Assembly (NCBI GenBank): GCA_023415205.1
Contig: JAEZLR010000022.1
Span: 108,325-172,324 of the forward strand
Direction of reading: 5' to 3'
Length of the DNA stretch: 64,000 nucleotides
Origin: Bacillota bacterium
Lineage (GTDB): Bacteria; Bacillota; Clostridia; DSM-8532
Positions 25,415 to 34,232 of the stretch are shown in pieces. The notes under the pieces were generated by a model. That model ran no database searches. It was given only the letters and a program-made list of their open reading frames with translations, and was not told the DNA's origin. Positions within the stretch are counted from its first letter, which is position 1. Every line of letters begins with the position of its first letter. A program made the position numbers and the translations under genes.

Positions 25415-26524
25415 ATGAACAGACAGACACCGCTATACGGGGCACAAAAAAGACTGGGGGCCAGGTTTATTGCCTTTGGCGGCTGGGAGCTACCGGTTTC
25501 CTACGGGGATATTCTTAAGGAGCATCAGGCGGTGCGCAACGGAGCAGGGCTTTTTGATGTCTCCCATATGGGAGAGCTTATGGTGACGGGAGAGGAGGCC
25601 CTTTCCTTTGTCAATGGGCTGATTACCAATGATCTTAACCCTGTTCCCGACAATAAAGCCCTCTACTCGCCCATGTGCTATGATAACGGCACGGTGGTTG
25701 ATGATATCATTTTGTATAAACTGCGCCCTGATAAAATCCTTCTGGTGGTCAACGCAGGTAATACCGAAAAGGATGAGGCTTGGATAAGGTCCCGGCTTAA
25801 GGGAAAGGTAAGCCTTGAGAATGTGTCCCATGGCTTTGTCCAACTGGCCCTTCAGGGCCCCAGAGCCTATCATATCCTTAAGAGGCTTCTTCCTCAGGAT
25901 GCGGTTTTCCCCAGATTCTTCTGCTATACATGGCTGGAGCTACTGGGCATGAAGGTGCTGCTGTCACGCTCCGGATATACCGGTGAGGACGGCTTTGAAA
26001 TCTACCTTGACCTTTCCCAGCCAGGTGCCGACCCTGAGAAGCTCTGGGAGGGTCTACTGGCCTCGGGAGAAGAGGAGGGGCTGGTTCCTGTCGGTCTGGG
26101 AGCCCGCGATACCCTTCGTCTAGAAGCTGCCCTTCCGCTATACGGCCATGAGCTGTCCGAAGCCATTACGCCTCTGGAAGCTGGCCTAGCAAGGTTTATA
26201 AAGCTGCAAAAAGGGGAATTTATAGGGAAGGAGGCCCTAGAGGAGCAGAACCGAAAAGGTGTTGATAAAATGCTTTTTGGTTTTTTGATGGAGGATAGGG
26301 CTATCCCCAGAAACGGCTACCAGGTTCTTCATAGGGGGGAGAAGGTTGGCTATGTGACCAGCGGAGGCCCTCTTCCCAGCCTCAACCAGAATGGTGGCCT
26401 CTTTTTATCTCATGTGCCAGATTTAAGCCCTGGAGACAGGGTGGAAATCATTGTCCGTGACCGGGCTGCAAGGGCTGAAATAGTCAGAGTTCCATTCTAT
26501 GAAAAAAAATATCCAAGATATTAG
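25415..26524 (+). CDS. gcvT: Aminomethyltransferase, glycine cleavage T protein
   Basis: GcvT moves the methylene group of glycine-derived aminomethyl-lipoate on GcvH to tetrahydrofolate, releasing ammonia. The 369-residue protein has the family blocks FGGWELPVSYGDILKEH, DVSHMGELMVTG, SRSGYTGEDGFEIY and GARDTLRLEAALPLYGHEL. AAGGAGGAATG lies before the ATG. It is the first gene of gcvT-gcvH-gcvPA-gcvPB, controlled by the glycine riboswitch just upstream. Confidence 0.97.
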   Translation: MNRQTPLYGAQKRLGARFIAFGGWELPVSYGDILKEHQAVRNGAGLFDVSHMGELMVTGEEALSFVNGLITNDLNPVPDNKALYSPMCYDNGTVVDDIILYKLRPDKILLVVNAGNTEKDEAWIRSRLKGKVSLENVSHGFVQLALQGPRAYHILKRLLPQDAVFPRFFCYTWLELLGMKVLLSRSGYTGEDGFEIYLDLSQPGADPEKLWEGLLASGEEEGLVPVGLGARDTLRLEAALPLYGHELSEAITPLEAGLARFIKLQKGEFIGKEALEEQNRKGVDKMLFGFLMEDRAIPRNGYQVLHRGEKVGYVTSGGPLPSLNQNGGLFLSHVPDLSPGDRVEIIVRDRAARAEIVRVPFYEKKYPRY

Positions 26525-26535
26525 AGGAGGATTTT

Positions 26536-26916
26536 ATGGAGATCAGATCAGGACTTTATTACTCAAAGGAGCATGAGTGGGTGCGGGTTGAGGGGAGTTC
26601 AGCCACCATCGGTATTACCGACTATGCCCAGCATACTCTGGGGAGTATTGTGTTCGTCGAGACCCCCAACAAAGGGAAAACCTTAAGCAAGGGCGAGATT
26701 CTAGGGGTTGTTGAATCCGTCAAGGCGGCTTCAGATGTTTTTTCTCCCCTGTCGGGAACCGTGACCGAGGCCAACGAGGAGCTGGTCAACCGGCCTGAGC
26801 TTCTTAATGAAAGCCCCTACGACACCTTTATTGCTGTTATCGCCCTCAGCCATCCTGAGGAGCTCAAGGAGCTTCTCAGTGCCGAGGAGTATGAAGCCTA
26901 TACCAAGGGAGAGTGA
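26536..26916 (+). CDS. gcvH: Glycine cleavage system H protein
   Basis: GcvH is the 126-residue lipoyl carrier that shuttles the aminomethyl group between the P and T proteins. The lipoylated lysine is Lys63 in VVESVKAASD, and the preceding GSIVFVETP and following NEELVNRPELLNESPY are characteristic. It starts 11 bases after gcvT with GAGGAGG upstream. The lipoate ligase gene further downstream can supply its cofactor. Confidence 0.97.
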   Translation: MEIRSGLYYSKEHEWVRVEGSSATIGITDYAQHTLGSIVFVETPNKGKTLSKGEILGVVESVKAASDVFSPLSGTVTEANEELVNRPELLNESPYDTFIAVIALSHPEELKELLSAEEYEAYTKGE

Positions 26917-28317
26917 GTGTATTTGAGGTCGCCGTATATTCCCATGACCGAGGAGCAAAAGAAGTCCATGCTCAAGACTCTGGGCATGAATTCTCAGGAG
27001 GAGCTTTTTGAAGCCATTCCTGAAAGCTTGAAACTCAAAGAGGCCTTGGATTTGCCTGCTCCTCTTTCCGAATATGAGTTGAAAAAACAGATGCAAACCC
27101 TGGCTCAGCAGAATTTTGATGCAAGCTGGAACCTGTGCTTTCTAGGTGCGGGCCTCTACGACCATATCATTCCTTCGGCGGTGAAGCACCTTCTTTCCCG
27201 TCAGGAATTCTATACCGCCTATACTCCCTATCAGCCTGAGATCAGCCAGGGAGTACTTCAGTCCATCTTTGAATTTCAGACCATGATAGCGGAGCTCACT
27301 GGCATGGATGCCGCCAACGCCTCTCTTTATGATGGGGCAACGGCGCTATATGAAGCGGTTGTTCTGGCGGCTCGGCATACTGGTAGGAACGAAATTCTTC
27401 TTGCCCGGAGCATCAACCCTGAATATCGCAAGACGGTTCTTTCCATGCTAAGATACTCCGGGATAACACTCAAGGAGGTGGGCTTTCACCAACAGGGCGC
27501 GCCCCAAATGAGTGGCACCCTTGATCTGACAGCCCTGAAGGAGGCTCTAAATGACCATACCGCCGCGGTGGTGGTTCAATCCCCCAACTTCTTTGGTATA
27601 GCAGAGGATATCCGGGCTTTGTCCCAGGAGGCCCAAAAGGCTGGAGCACTCATGATTGCAGTCTGTGACCCCATATCCCTAGGGGTTTTGGAGGCTCCGG
27701 GTAAAATGGGTGCGGATATTGCCGTGGGTGAGGCCCAGCCCCTGGGCAATCCTATGAATTTCGGTGGGCCGTTATTAGGTTATTTTGCCGTAAAACAGCC
27801 CTATATTCGCCGCATGCCGGGCCGTATTGTGGGTGAAACCACCGATTCAGAGGGAAGAAGGGGCTTTGTATTGACCCTTCAAGCCAGGGAGCAGCATATC
27901 AGAAGAGAGAAGGCCACCTCCAGCATCTGCACCAACCAGGCCCTATGTGCGCTTGCCGCTTCTATCTATCTGTCTTTGATGGGTAGACAAGGGCTTAAAG
28001 AGGTTGCAACCCAGTGCATTAATAAATCCACCTATGCCTACCAAGCTCTTTTAGCCACCGGACACGTTTCAGAAGTCTTTCAAGCGCCCTTTTTCAGGGA
28101 GTTTGTGGTCAGGCCCGGGGTTTCTCCTGAGAGGCTTAATGACGAGCTTCTGGCAGACAGCATTATCGGTGGGTTTGACCTTTCCGTAGACTATCCCGAG
28201 CTGGAAGGCTGTTGGCTGGTAGCCGTCACTGAGAAACGCACCAGGGACGAGATTGACTTCCTAGTTCATAAGGTCAATAAGATTTGCCAGGGAGGGATTT
28301 TGGATGACGAGGAATGA
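26917..28317 (+). CDS. gcvPA: Glycine dehydrogenase (decarboxylating) subunit 1
   Basis: This 466-residue protein is the N-terminal half of the split glycine decarboxylase found in Firmicutes and archaea. It has PYIPMTEEQKKSMLKTLG at the start, then SLYDGATALYEA, GEAQPLGNPMNFGGP and REQHIRREKATSSICTNQ. It starts with GTG directly after the gcvH TGA, with AAGGGAGA upstream. It forms a complex with subunit 2, which carries pyridoxal phosphate. Confidence 0.96.
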   Translation: MYLRSPYIPMTEEQKKSMLKTLGMNSQEELFEAIPESLKLKEALDLPAPLSEYELKKQMQTLAQQNFDASWNLCFLGAGLYDHIIPSAVKHLLSRQEFYTAYTPYQPEISQGVLQSIFEFQTMIAELTGMDAANASLYDGATALYEAVVLAARHTGRNEILLARSINPEYRKTVLSMLRYSGITLKEVGFHQQGAPQMSGTLDLTALKEALNDHTAAVVVQSPNFFGIAEDIRALSQEAQKAGALMIAVCDPISLGVLEAPGKMGADIAVGEAQPLGNPMNFGGPLLGYFAVKQPYIRRMPGRIVGETTDSEGRRGFVLTLQAREQHIRREKATSSICTNQALCALAASIYLSLMGRQGLKEVATQCINKSTYAYQALLATGHVSEVFQAPFFREFVVRPGVSPERLNDELLADSIIGGFDLSVDYPELEGCWLVAVTEKRTRDEIDFLVHKVNKICQGGILDDEE

Positions 28318-29761
28318 AAAGCTGATCTTTGAAAAATCGGTGGAAGGCCGCACCGGCTATTCCCTTCCAATGAACGATGTACCCGTGGTGAGTCTGGACA
28401 AAGCCTTCGGAGGCCTCTTAAGAGAGGAAGAGCCTGCTCTTCCGGAGGTTTCCGAGGTGGATGTGGTTCGCCACTATACCGAGCTGTCCAGGAGAAATTA
28501 CGGCTTGGATTCAGGGTTTTATCCTCTGGGCTCCTGCACCATGAAATATAATCCTAAAATCAACGAGGACATTGCCTCACTGGACGGATTTTCCCAGGTT
28601 CATCCCCTTCAAAGCACCATGAGCAGTCAGGGCTGTCTGGAGGTCCTTTATCGAATGGACCAGTATCTTTCTGAGATTCTCGGTATGAAACGGGTGACCC
28701 TGCAGCCGGCTGCCGGAGCCCAGGGCGAGATAACCGGCCTCATGATTATCAAGGCCTACCATATGTCCCGGAAGGATGACAAGCGAGTAAAAATTATTGT
28801 TCCTGATTCCTCCCACGGCACTAATCCAGCTTCTGCGGCGCTGACGGGCTTTGAGGTGGTTCAAATCCCCTCCGATGCCAAGGGGTGTGTGGATAGGGAA
28901 GCCCTTAAGGCGGTGCTGGATGATACGGTTGCGGGGCTTATGCTGACCAATCCCAATACCCTGGGTTTATTTGAAGAAAACATTCTGGAGATATCGGACC
29001 TTGTCCATGCATGCGGTGGGCTCCTATACTATGATGGAGCCAATATGAACGCCATTATGGGTGTGGCGCGGCCCGGGGACATGGGCTTCGATATTGCCCA
29101 TGTTAACCTGCATAAAACCTTTTCCACACCTCATGGCGGCGGTGGCCCGGGGTCAGGCCCCATCGGTGTGGTTGAAAGGCTGGTGCCCTTCCTTCCTGTC
29201 CCTGTGATAGAAAAAGAAGAGGACTATTATGTATTGGACAATGACCGTCCTCTCTCCATCGGCAAGGTCAAATCCTTTTATGGCCATTTTTCCGTTGTAT
29301 TACGCGCATACAGCTATATTTTGTCCATGGGCGCAAGAGGCCTTAAGGAGGCCTCGGTTTCAGCGGTTCTGAATGCCAATTATCTTCGTAAAAAGCTGGA
29401 GGATGCTTATGAAATCCCCTATAACAGAACCTGTATGCATGAGTTCGTTTTGTCTGCCGTAAAGCAGGCCCGTCAAGGGGTGAGTGCCCTGGATTTGGCC
29501 AAGAACCTTCTAGATAAGGGATACCATCCGCCTACCATCTATTTCCCTTTGATCATCAAAGAAGCCATGATGATTGAACCCACCGAAACGGAGAGCCTCG
29601 AGACCCTTGAGGACTTTATCCAGGTGATGCTTAAGCTAGCAGCGCATGCCGAGGAGGACCCTCAGAGCCTTAAAGCTGCGCCTGTAGATACTTATGTTAC
29701 AAGGCTTGATGAGGTGAAAGCGGCAAGAAATCCTGTGCTTCGATGGAGAAAAGCAAAATAG
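28304..29761 (+). CDS. gcvPB: Glycine dehydrogenase (decarboxylating) subunit 2
   Basis: The 485-residue C-terminal half of glycine decarboxylase binds pyridoxal phosphate through Lys271 in HVNLHKTFSTPHGGGGPG. The family blocks LGSCTMKYNPKINE, LQPAAGAQGEITG and DSSHGTNPASAA are present. The gene overlaps gcvPA by 14 bases, with GGGAGGG upstream of its ATG. No dihydrolipoamide dehydrogenase (L protein) is encoded here; it must be supplied from elsewhere. A terminator follows. Confidence 0.97.
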   Translation: MTRNEKLIFEKSVEGRTGYSLPMNDVPVVSLDKAFGGLLREEEPALPEVSEVDVVRHYTELSRRNYGLDSGFYPLGSCTMKYNPKINEDIASLDGFSQVHPLQSTMSSQGCLEVLYRMDQYLSEILGMKRVTLQPAAGAQGEITGLMIIKAYHMSRKDDKRVKIIVPDSSHGTNPASAALTGFEVVQIPSDAKGCVDREALKAVLDDTVAGLMLTNPNTLGLFEENILEISDLVHACGGLLYYDGANMNAIMGVARPGDMGFDIAHVNLHKTFSTPHGGGGPGSGPIGVVERLVPFLPVPVIEKEEDYYVLDNDRPLSIGKVKSFYGHFSVVLRAYSYILSMGARGLKEASVSAVLNANYLRKKLEDAYEIPYNRTCMHEFVLSAVKQARQGVSALDLAKNLLDKGYHPPTIYFPLIIKEAMMIEPTETESLETLEDFIQVMLKLAAHAEEDPQSLKAAPVDTYVTRLDEVKAARNPVLRWRKAK

Positions 29762-29833
29762 ATGCCGACGTACCGACTCTAATTATTAAAAAAAATTTAA
29801 GAATTTTTTCAACTTTATTGAACCTATTGAAAT

Positions 29834-29865
29834 AAGCTGCGTCTAATAAAAAGAGGCAGCTTTTT
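29834..29865 (+). terminator. Terminator of the glycine cleavage operon
   Basis: AAGCTGC (29834-29840) pairs with GCAGCTT (29856-29862) and is followed by TTT to 29865. Confidence 0.75.
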
Positions 29866-29889
29866 CCATGGCAAGATTTGAAATATCCA

Positions 29890-29918
29890 TTGTATGGAAA
29901 AAAATGTTGTGATATAAA
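29890..29918 (+). promoter_or_regulatory. Promoter of lplA
   Basis: TTGTAT (29890-29895) and TATAAA (29913-29918) are 17 bases apart, about 50 bases upstream of the ATG. Confidence 0.6.
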
Positions 29919-29966
29919 GTGAAATAGAATGAATGGGGTTATCCCTTGACTATACAGGAGAAAAAA

Positions 29967-30998
29967 ATGGTTCGTAATATTAAGATCATCACGACGGACA
30001 TCAAGAACCCTTGGATTAATCTAGCGCTTGAAGAACATTTTTTATCACAGCCAGCCCATACTGTTTGCTTGTTCCTTTGGCAAAACAGGGACACAGTGGT
30101 CATAGGCAGAAATCAGAATCCGTGGACCGAATGCAACTTAAATCTTATGGAAGAAGACAACATCCGTTTGGCCAGAAGAATAACGGGTGGGGGAGCGGTT
30201 TTTCATGACAAGGGAAATCTGAATTTCTCCTTTGTTCTCAGCCGGGACCTTTACGATGTAAAAAGGCAGTGCCATGTTATCCTCAGCGCGGTAAAGAGCT
30301 TGGGAATTGAGGCTGTCATGAGCGGGCGAAATGACATGACGGTGGATGGGCGAAAGTTTTCTGGAAATGCCTTTGGCTTCAGAGGGATGAATGCCCTACA
30401 TCACGGAACCCTGCTGATTCATGCCGATACGGAGAAGATGTCCCGTTATCTGACGGTTTCAACCGATAAGATTAAAGCTAAGGGGATAACCTCCGTAAAA
30501 AGCCGAGTGATTAATCTGAGTGAGCTCAACCCTGAGCTTACCGTTGAAAGGGTTAAGGAAGCAGTGGTAGCGGCTTTTGTGGATGAATATGGCCCCTGTA
30601 CCGAACGCATTCACTTCAGCGAGGGAGCCAGGAGCATGTGGCCAAAGGAAGCTGCTTTTAGAAGTATCGTAGCTCGGAATGGTTCATGGGAATGGTGCTA
30701 CGGGGAAACCCCGGATTTTGATCTGACCCTGAAAAACAGATTCTCATGGGGAGGCATCGAGTTTTACTTTAAATTGGATGAAGGCCGGATTAAAAAAGTC
30801 GAGGTGTTTTCTGATGCCCTTTGTGAAGAGCTGATCGGAAGACTCCCCGAGATTTTTGTTGAAGAAAGACTTTTAGGTAGCAATTTGTCACAGAAACTTA
30901 ATAATTGTAAAATGACCCTTAACGATCTGGCCAAAGATGGTGATAGTAAGGATCTTGTGCTGGATGACCTGTCCTCCTGGTTCCTGGATAGGGTCTAA
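29967..30998 (+). CDS. lplA: Lipoate-protein ligase A
   Basis: This 343-residue enzyme activates lipoate with ATP and attaches it to lysines of carrier proteins such as GcvH. The family signatures are NPWTECN, RRITGGGAVFHDKGNLNFSF and the GRNDMTVDGRKFSGNA block. ATG 29967 follows CAGGAG by six bases; an in-frame TTG further upstream lacks a site. Placement right after the glycine cleavage genes suggests that GcvH is its main target, although it has its own promoter. Confidence 0.95.
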   Translation: MVRNIKIITTDIKNPWINLALEEHFLSQPAHTVCLFLWQNRDTVVIGRNQNPWTECNLNLMEEDNIRLARRITGGGAVFHDKGNLNFSFVLSRDLYDVKRQCHVILSAVKSLGIEAVMSGRNDMTVDGRKFSGNAFGFRGMNALHHGTLLIHADTEKMSRYLTVSTDKIKAKGITSVKSRVINLSELNPELTVERVKEAVVAAFVDEYGPCTERIHFSEGARSMWPKEAAFRSIVARNGSWEWCYGETPDFDLTLKNRFSWGGIEFYFKLDEGRIKKVEVFSDALCEELIGRLPEIFVEERLLGSNLSQKLNNCKMTLNDLAKDGDSKDLVLDDLSSWFLDRV

Positions 30999-31084
30999 TA
31001 CAGTATAGAGGGTTCTCATATACATTGATAGAATTGTATTGATAAATAGAGGTTCCTTATGTAGTTAAAGTAAAGGAGGTTCCT

Positions 31085-31801
31085 ATGTCCGCAATCATCA
31101 CACTGGAAAGTGTTTACAGGGCTTATCGGATGGGCCAGGAACGGATAATGGCCGTAAATGGCGTCGACCTTGGCATAGAGGAAGGAGAAATATGCTGCCT
31201 TCAGGGGCCCTCGGGTTCGGGGAAGTCAACGCTTCTTCATATGATGGCCGGCCTGGATAAGCCCTCCAAGGGCTCCATCCTCATAGGCAAGACCAGAATA
31301 GAGACCCTGAATGAAAATCAACTGGCCCTTTTCCGGCAGCGCCATATTGGATTCATCTTTCAGAGCTATTACCTTATACCTACGCTGACAGCCCTTGAAA
31401 ATGTATCCATGCCCCTCACCTTCTGCGGCATTCCCAAATCCAAGCGTATCAAAAAGGCCAAAGAATTGCTGGAAGCCGTGGGCCTGAAGGACCGTATGAA
31501 GCATAAGCCCGCACAAATGAGCGGCGGCCAGCAACAGCGTGTTAGCATAGCCAGAGCTTTTTCCAACGATCCCAGGGTGGTATTTGCCGATGAGCCCACC
31601 GGGAACTTGGACACAGCCACCACCTACGAAATGATGAACCTTATGACAGCCATGGCAAAAGAAAGAAATCAGACACTTGTGATTGTCACCCATGATACGG
31701 AGATATCCTCATATGCTTCACGCATTATAAGGATTCGCGACGGAAAGATAGAAAAGATTGAGAATGGAAGGGATTTGCATGATGAAAAAATGGATGCTTA
31801 A
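31085..31801 (+). CDS. ABC transporter ATP-binding protein (MacB/LolD type)
   Basis: The 238-residue ATPase has Walker A GPSGSGKST (residues 40-48), signature MSGGQQQRVSIARAF and Walker B VVFADEPTGNLDT, all typical of the MacB/LolD/FtsE group. AAAGGAGGT precedes the ATG. It is the first of three coupled genes: ATPase, extracytoplasmic subunit and FtsX-type permease. In this group ATP hydrolysis drives a mechanical movement of the external domains rather than transport through a channel. Confidence 0.93.
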   Translation: MSAIITLESVYRAYRMGQERIMAVNGVDLGIEEGEICCLQGPSGSGKSTLLHMMAGLDKPSKGSILIGKTRIETLNENQLALFRQRHIGFIFQSYYLIPTLTALENVSMPLTFCGIPKSKRIKKAKELLEAVGLKDRMKHKPAQMSGGQQQRVSIARAFSNDPRVVFADEPTGNLDTATTYEMMNLMTAMAKERNQTLVIVTHDTEISSYASRIIRIRDGKIEKIENGRDLHDEKMDA

Positions 31802-34232
31802 GAGAACTGAAAGTTGGATTGTATTGGTGATCTTTCTATTCACCACCGTCGTGGCCATGACGGGAATGACTTTAACTGCGAATGCAGCTCCAGGGGATCT
31901 GGTGCTGGTTGATTCATCGACTAACACAGGTACCATCTCCCCCGGGAGTGATTTTGTACTGAAATTAAAATTTAAAAATAATTCGGGTGCTGCCCTTACC
32001 ATGCAAAACATTGATTTCAATGGCAATTCTATTGTCATCAATGGAGGCTTAGTCTACTCAACAAATAATCTGTCTTTTGCTAATAATGAGGAAAAAACAG
32101 TTGAATTATCGATGAAATATGTGGGCACCAGTTCGATGCTTAGCCTTAACTTTACTGTAAATTATACGGCTTCAGGTGGTGCTGCCACGTATGATAATAC
32201 GGTTAATATCCCGGTTGAGCAGCCTAAAGTGGATCCTGACCCCGAGAAGCCTGACACCTCCAAGTATAAGCCCACCCTACAGGTTAGCCTTACGGGTTAT
32301 AACGTAGTTGAGGCGGGAAAAGCCAATACGATACATATCGACATAAAAAACACCAGCATGCTCTATGAAGCCAGAAATGTAGTCTTTGTACCTATCTACG
32401 ATAAGGACTCTCCATTTGTTTCCAGTAAGGCCACTTCGACTATGCCTATTAGTAAAATTGATAAAGGTACCTCCACCAGTGCCAGTATCTCGGTGGATAT
32501 TGACAAGTTTGCAACCGAGGGAACCTATCCCTTTACCTTCAAGCTCTCCTATACCAACCCATGGAATAACGAGTTCCCCGCCGAGACCTATACAGTTTAT
32601 CTGAAGGTGGTCAACTCCCAGTCCAATGCCAGCCTTGAAATTGATTTTAAGGATGGTAAGGGTGTTACCGCTGCAGCGGGGGGTACTTTTACACTGCCTC
32701 TTTCCATCGGGAATAACGGCTCCTTCTCTGCCAGAAATGTTAAGGTTACTCTAACGGGCCTTTCCCAGGATAGCTTCATGCTTTCCTCTGGAACAGGACG
32801 CTATGATTTTGCAAGGATATACGGCAATGAAGCCTATGATATGACCTATGCCATAAAGGCTTCTGCATCCTTAAAAAGCGGCAGCTATCCTCTGACCTTC
32901 AAGATAGAGTATTCCGATGAAAAAGGCAACAAAATCACAGATGAACAGCAGGTTTGGGTTCCTGTAGCGGGCAATGAGGACAAAGTGTCCCAGCTTGAGC
33001 TTGTGGGTATCACCCCGTCGCTGACCAATGTCAAGCCGGGTGAAAGCTTTGATGTCACCGTCAAGGTTAAAAACAGCGGCGATTTTGAGGCACGCCAGAT
33101 CAAGGTTTCCGCCGACGGAACCACGGCGCTGATGCCCGTTTCTCAAAACCTATATATCCTCTCAAGCCTCAAGAAGGATGAAACCAAGACCATTGTTTTC
33201 AGATTCCAACCCCAGCCCGATGCAGCCAGAGGAAGTGTTCCTATTACCATCAAGGTGGATTCCGTTGAAGGGGGAAATACGACCACCATTGCCCAGGCCA
33301 TTTCGGTGTTTGTTGACTCTACAAGTGACGGCAAGCCTGAAGCGGGAAAAAATGTTCCGAAGATCATTGTCAAGAGCTATTCTTCGACTCCTACGCTGGT
33401 AAAGGCCGGTGAAAAGTTCACCTTGGATCTTGAATTCCTTAACACCCATGCATCCAAGACCATTCGTAATATCAAGGGTAATTTTGTCGTCACCGAGAGC
33501 TCCAATGAAACCGGAAATGTTTTCTCTCCTGTGGATTGCAGCAATACCTTCTATATAGATGAAATCGCTCCCAAGGGAACCTATGATTGGAACTTAACCC
33601 TGTTTACCATTCCTGATGCCAAGTCCAAAACCTATACAGTGACCATTTCCTTTGAATACGAGGACGTAGAAGGGAATCCGTACAAAACCGATGAAATTAT
33701 CGGAATTCCCGTATACCAGCCCTCACGGTTTGAGACCTCTGAGATTTACGTCCCTTCCGAGAGCATGGTAGGCCAGCCTACATATATAAGTTTCGAGATG
33801 TATAATATGGGAAAAACCGCCATCTACAATATCAAGCTGTCCGTAGAGGGAGACTTTGATGCCCAGCCCAAGAGTAATTACTTTGGTAACTTTGAATCAG
33901 GCTATAGAGAGTACTTTGAATTAATGCTCACTCCTATGATGCCCGGCCAGGCCAAAGGCCGCATCATCTTCCAGTATGAAACTGCAAGTGGCGAGCAGGA
34001 GGAGATTGTCAAAGAAATCTCCATGAATGTAATGGAAATGCCTATTATGGATGGCGGTGACATGCCGGTGGATGGAAAACCTATAGAGCCCGGTATGGAA
34101 GAGTCACCCAAGGGTTTCTTCCAGAGTATCTGGTTCTATATCATTCTGGGTGTTGTGGTTGTTGGCGTTGTAGTATTGATCATTGTGCTGGTTAAACGCA
34201 AGCGCAAAAAAGACAAGGAGTTTGATTTTTAA
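31779..34232 (+). CDS. Large membrane-anchored protein with CARDB-like repeats (ABC accessory subunit)
   Basis: The 817-residue protein has a signal peptide (hydrophobic residues about 13-36, cleavage after TANA), then about six immunoglobulin-like units. Recurring lines are VVEAGKANTIHIDIKNT, GGTFTLPLSIGNNG, VKPGESFDVTVKVKNSGD and VKAGEKFTLDLEFLNTH, which are CARDB/COG1361-type repeats. It ends with one membrane helix and a Lys/Arg-rich tail. The start at 31779 (or 31782) uses GGAAGGGA and overlaps the ATPase gene. It ends inside the start of the permease gene. It probably binds something outside the cell for this ABC system, replacing MacA of Gram-negatives. Confidence 0.82.
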   Translation: MMKKWMLKRTESWIVLVIFLFTTVVAMTGMTLTANAAPGDLVLVDSSTNTGTISPGSDFVLKLKFKNNSGAALTMQNIDFNGNSIVINGGLVYSTNNLSFANNEEKTVELSMKYVGTSSMLSLNFTVNYTASGGAATYDNTVNIPVEQPKVDPDPEKPDTSKYKPTLQVSLTGYNVVEAGKANTIHIDIKNTSMLYEARNVVFVPIYDKDSPFVSSKATSTMPISKIDKGTSTSASISVDIDKFATEGTYPFTFKLSYTNPWNNEFPAETYTVYLKVVNSQSNASLEIDFKDGKGVTAAAGGTFTLPLSIGNNGSFSARNVKVTLTGLSQDSFMLSSGTGRYDFARIYGNEAYDMTYAIKASASLKSGSYPLTFKIEYSDEKGNKITDEQQVWVPVAGNEDKVSQLELVGITPSLTNVKPGESFDVTVKVKNSGDFEARQIKVSADGTTALMPVSQNLYILSSLKKDETKTIVFRFQPQPDAARGSVPITIKVDSVEGGNTTTIAQAISVFVDSTSDGKPEAGKNVPKIIVKSYSSTPTLVKAGEKFTLDLEFLNTHASKTIRNIKGNFVVTESSNETGNVFSPVDCSNTFYIDEIAPKGTYDWNLTLFTIPDAKSKTYTVTISFEYEDVEGNPYKTDEIIGIPVYQPSRFETSEIYVPSESMVGQPTYISFEMYNMGKTAIYNIKLSVEGDFDAQPKSNYFGNFESGYREYFELMLTPMMPGQAKGRIIFQYETASGEQEEIVKEISMNVMEMPIMDGGDMPVDGKPIEPGMEESPKGFFQSIWFYIILGVVVVGVVVLIIVLVKRKRKKDKEFDF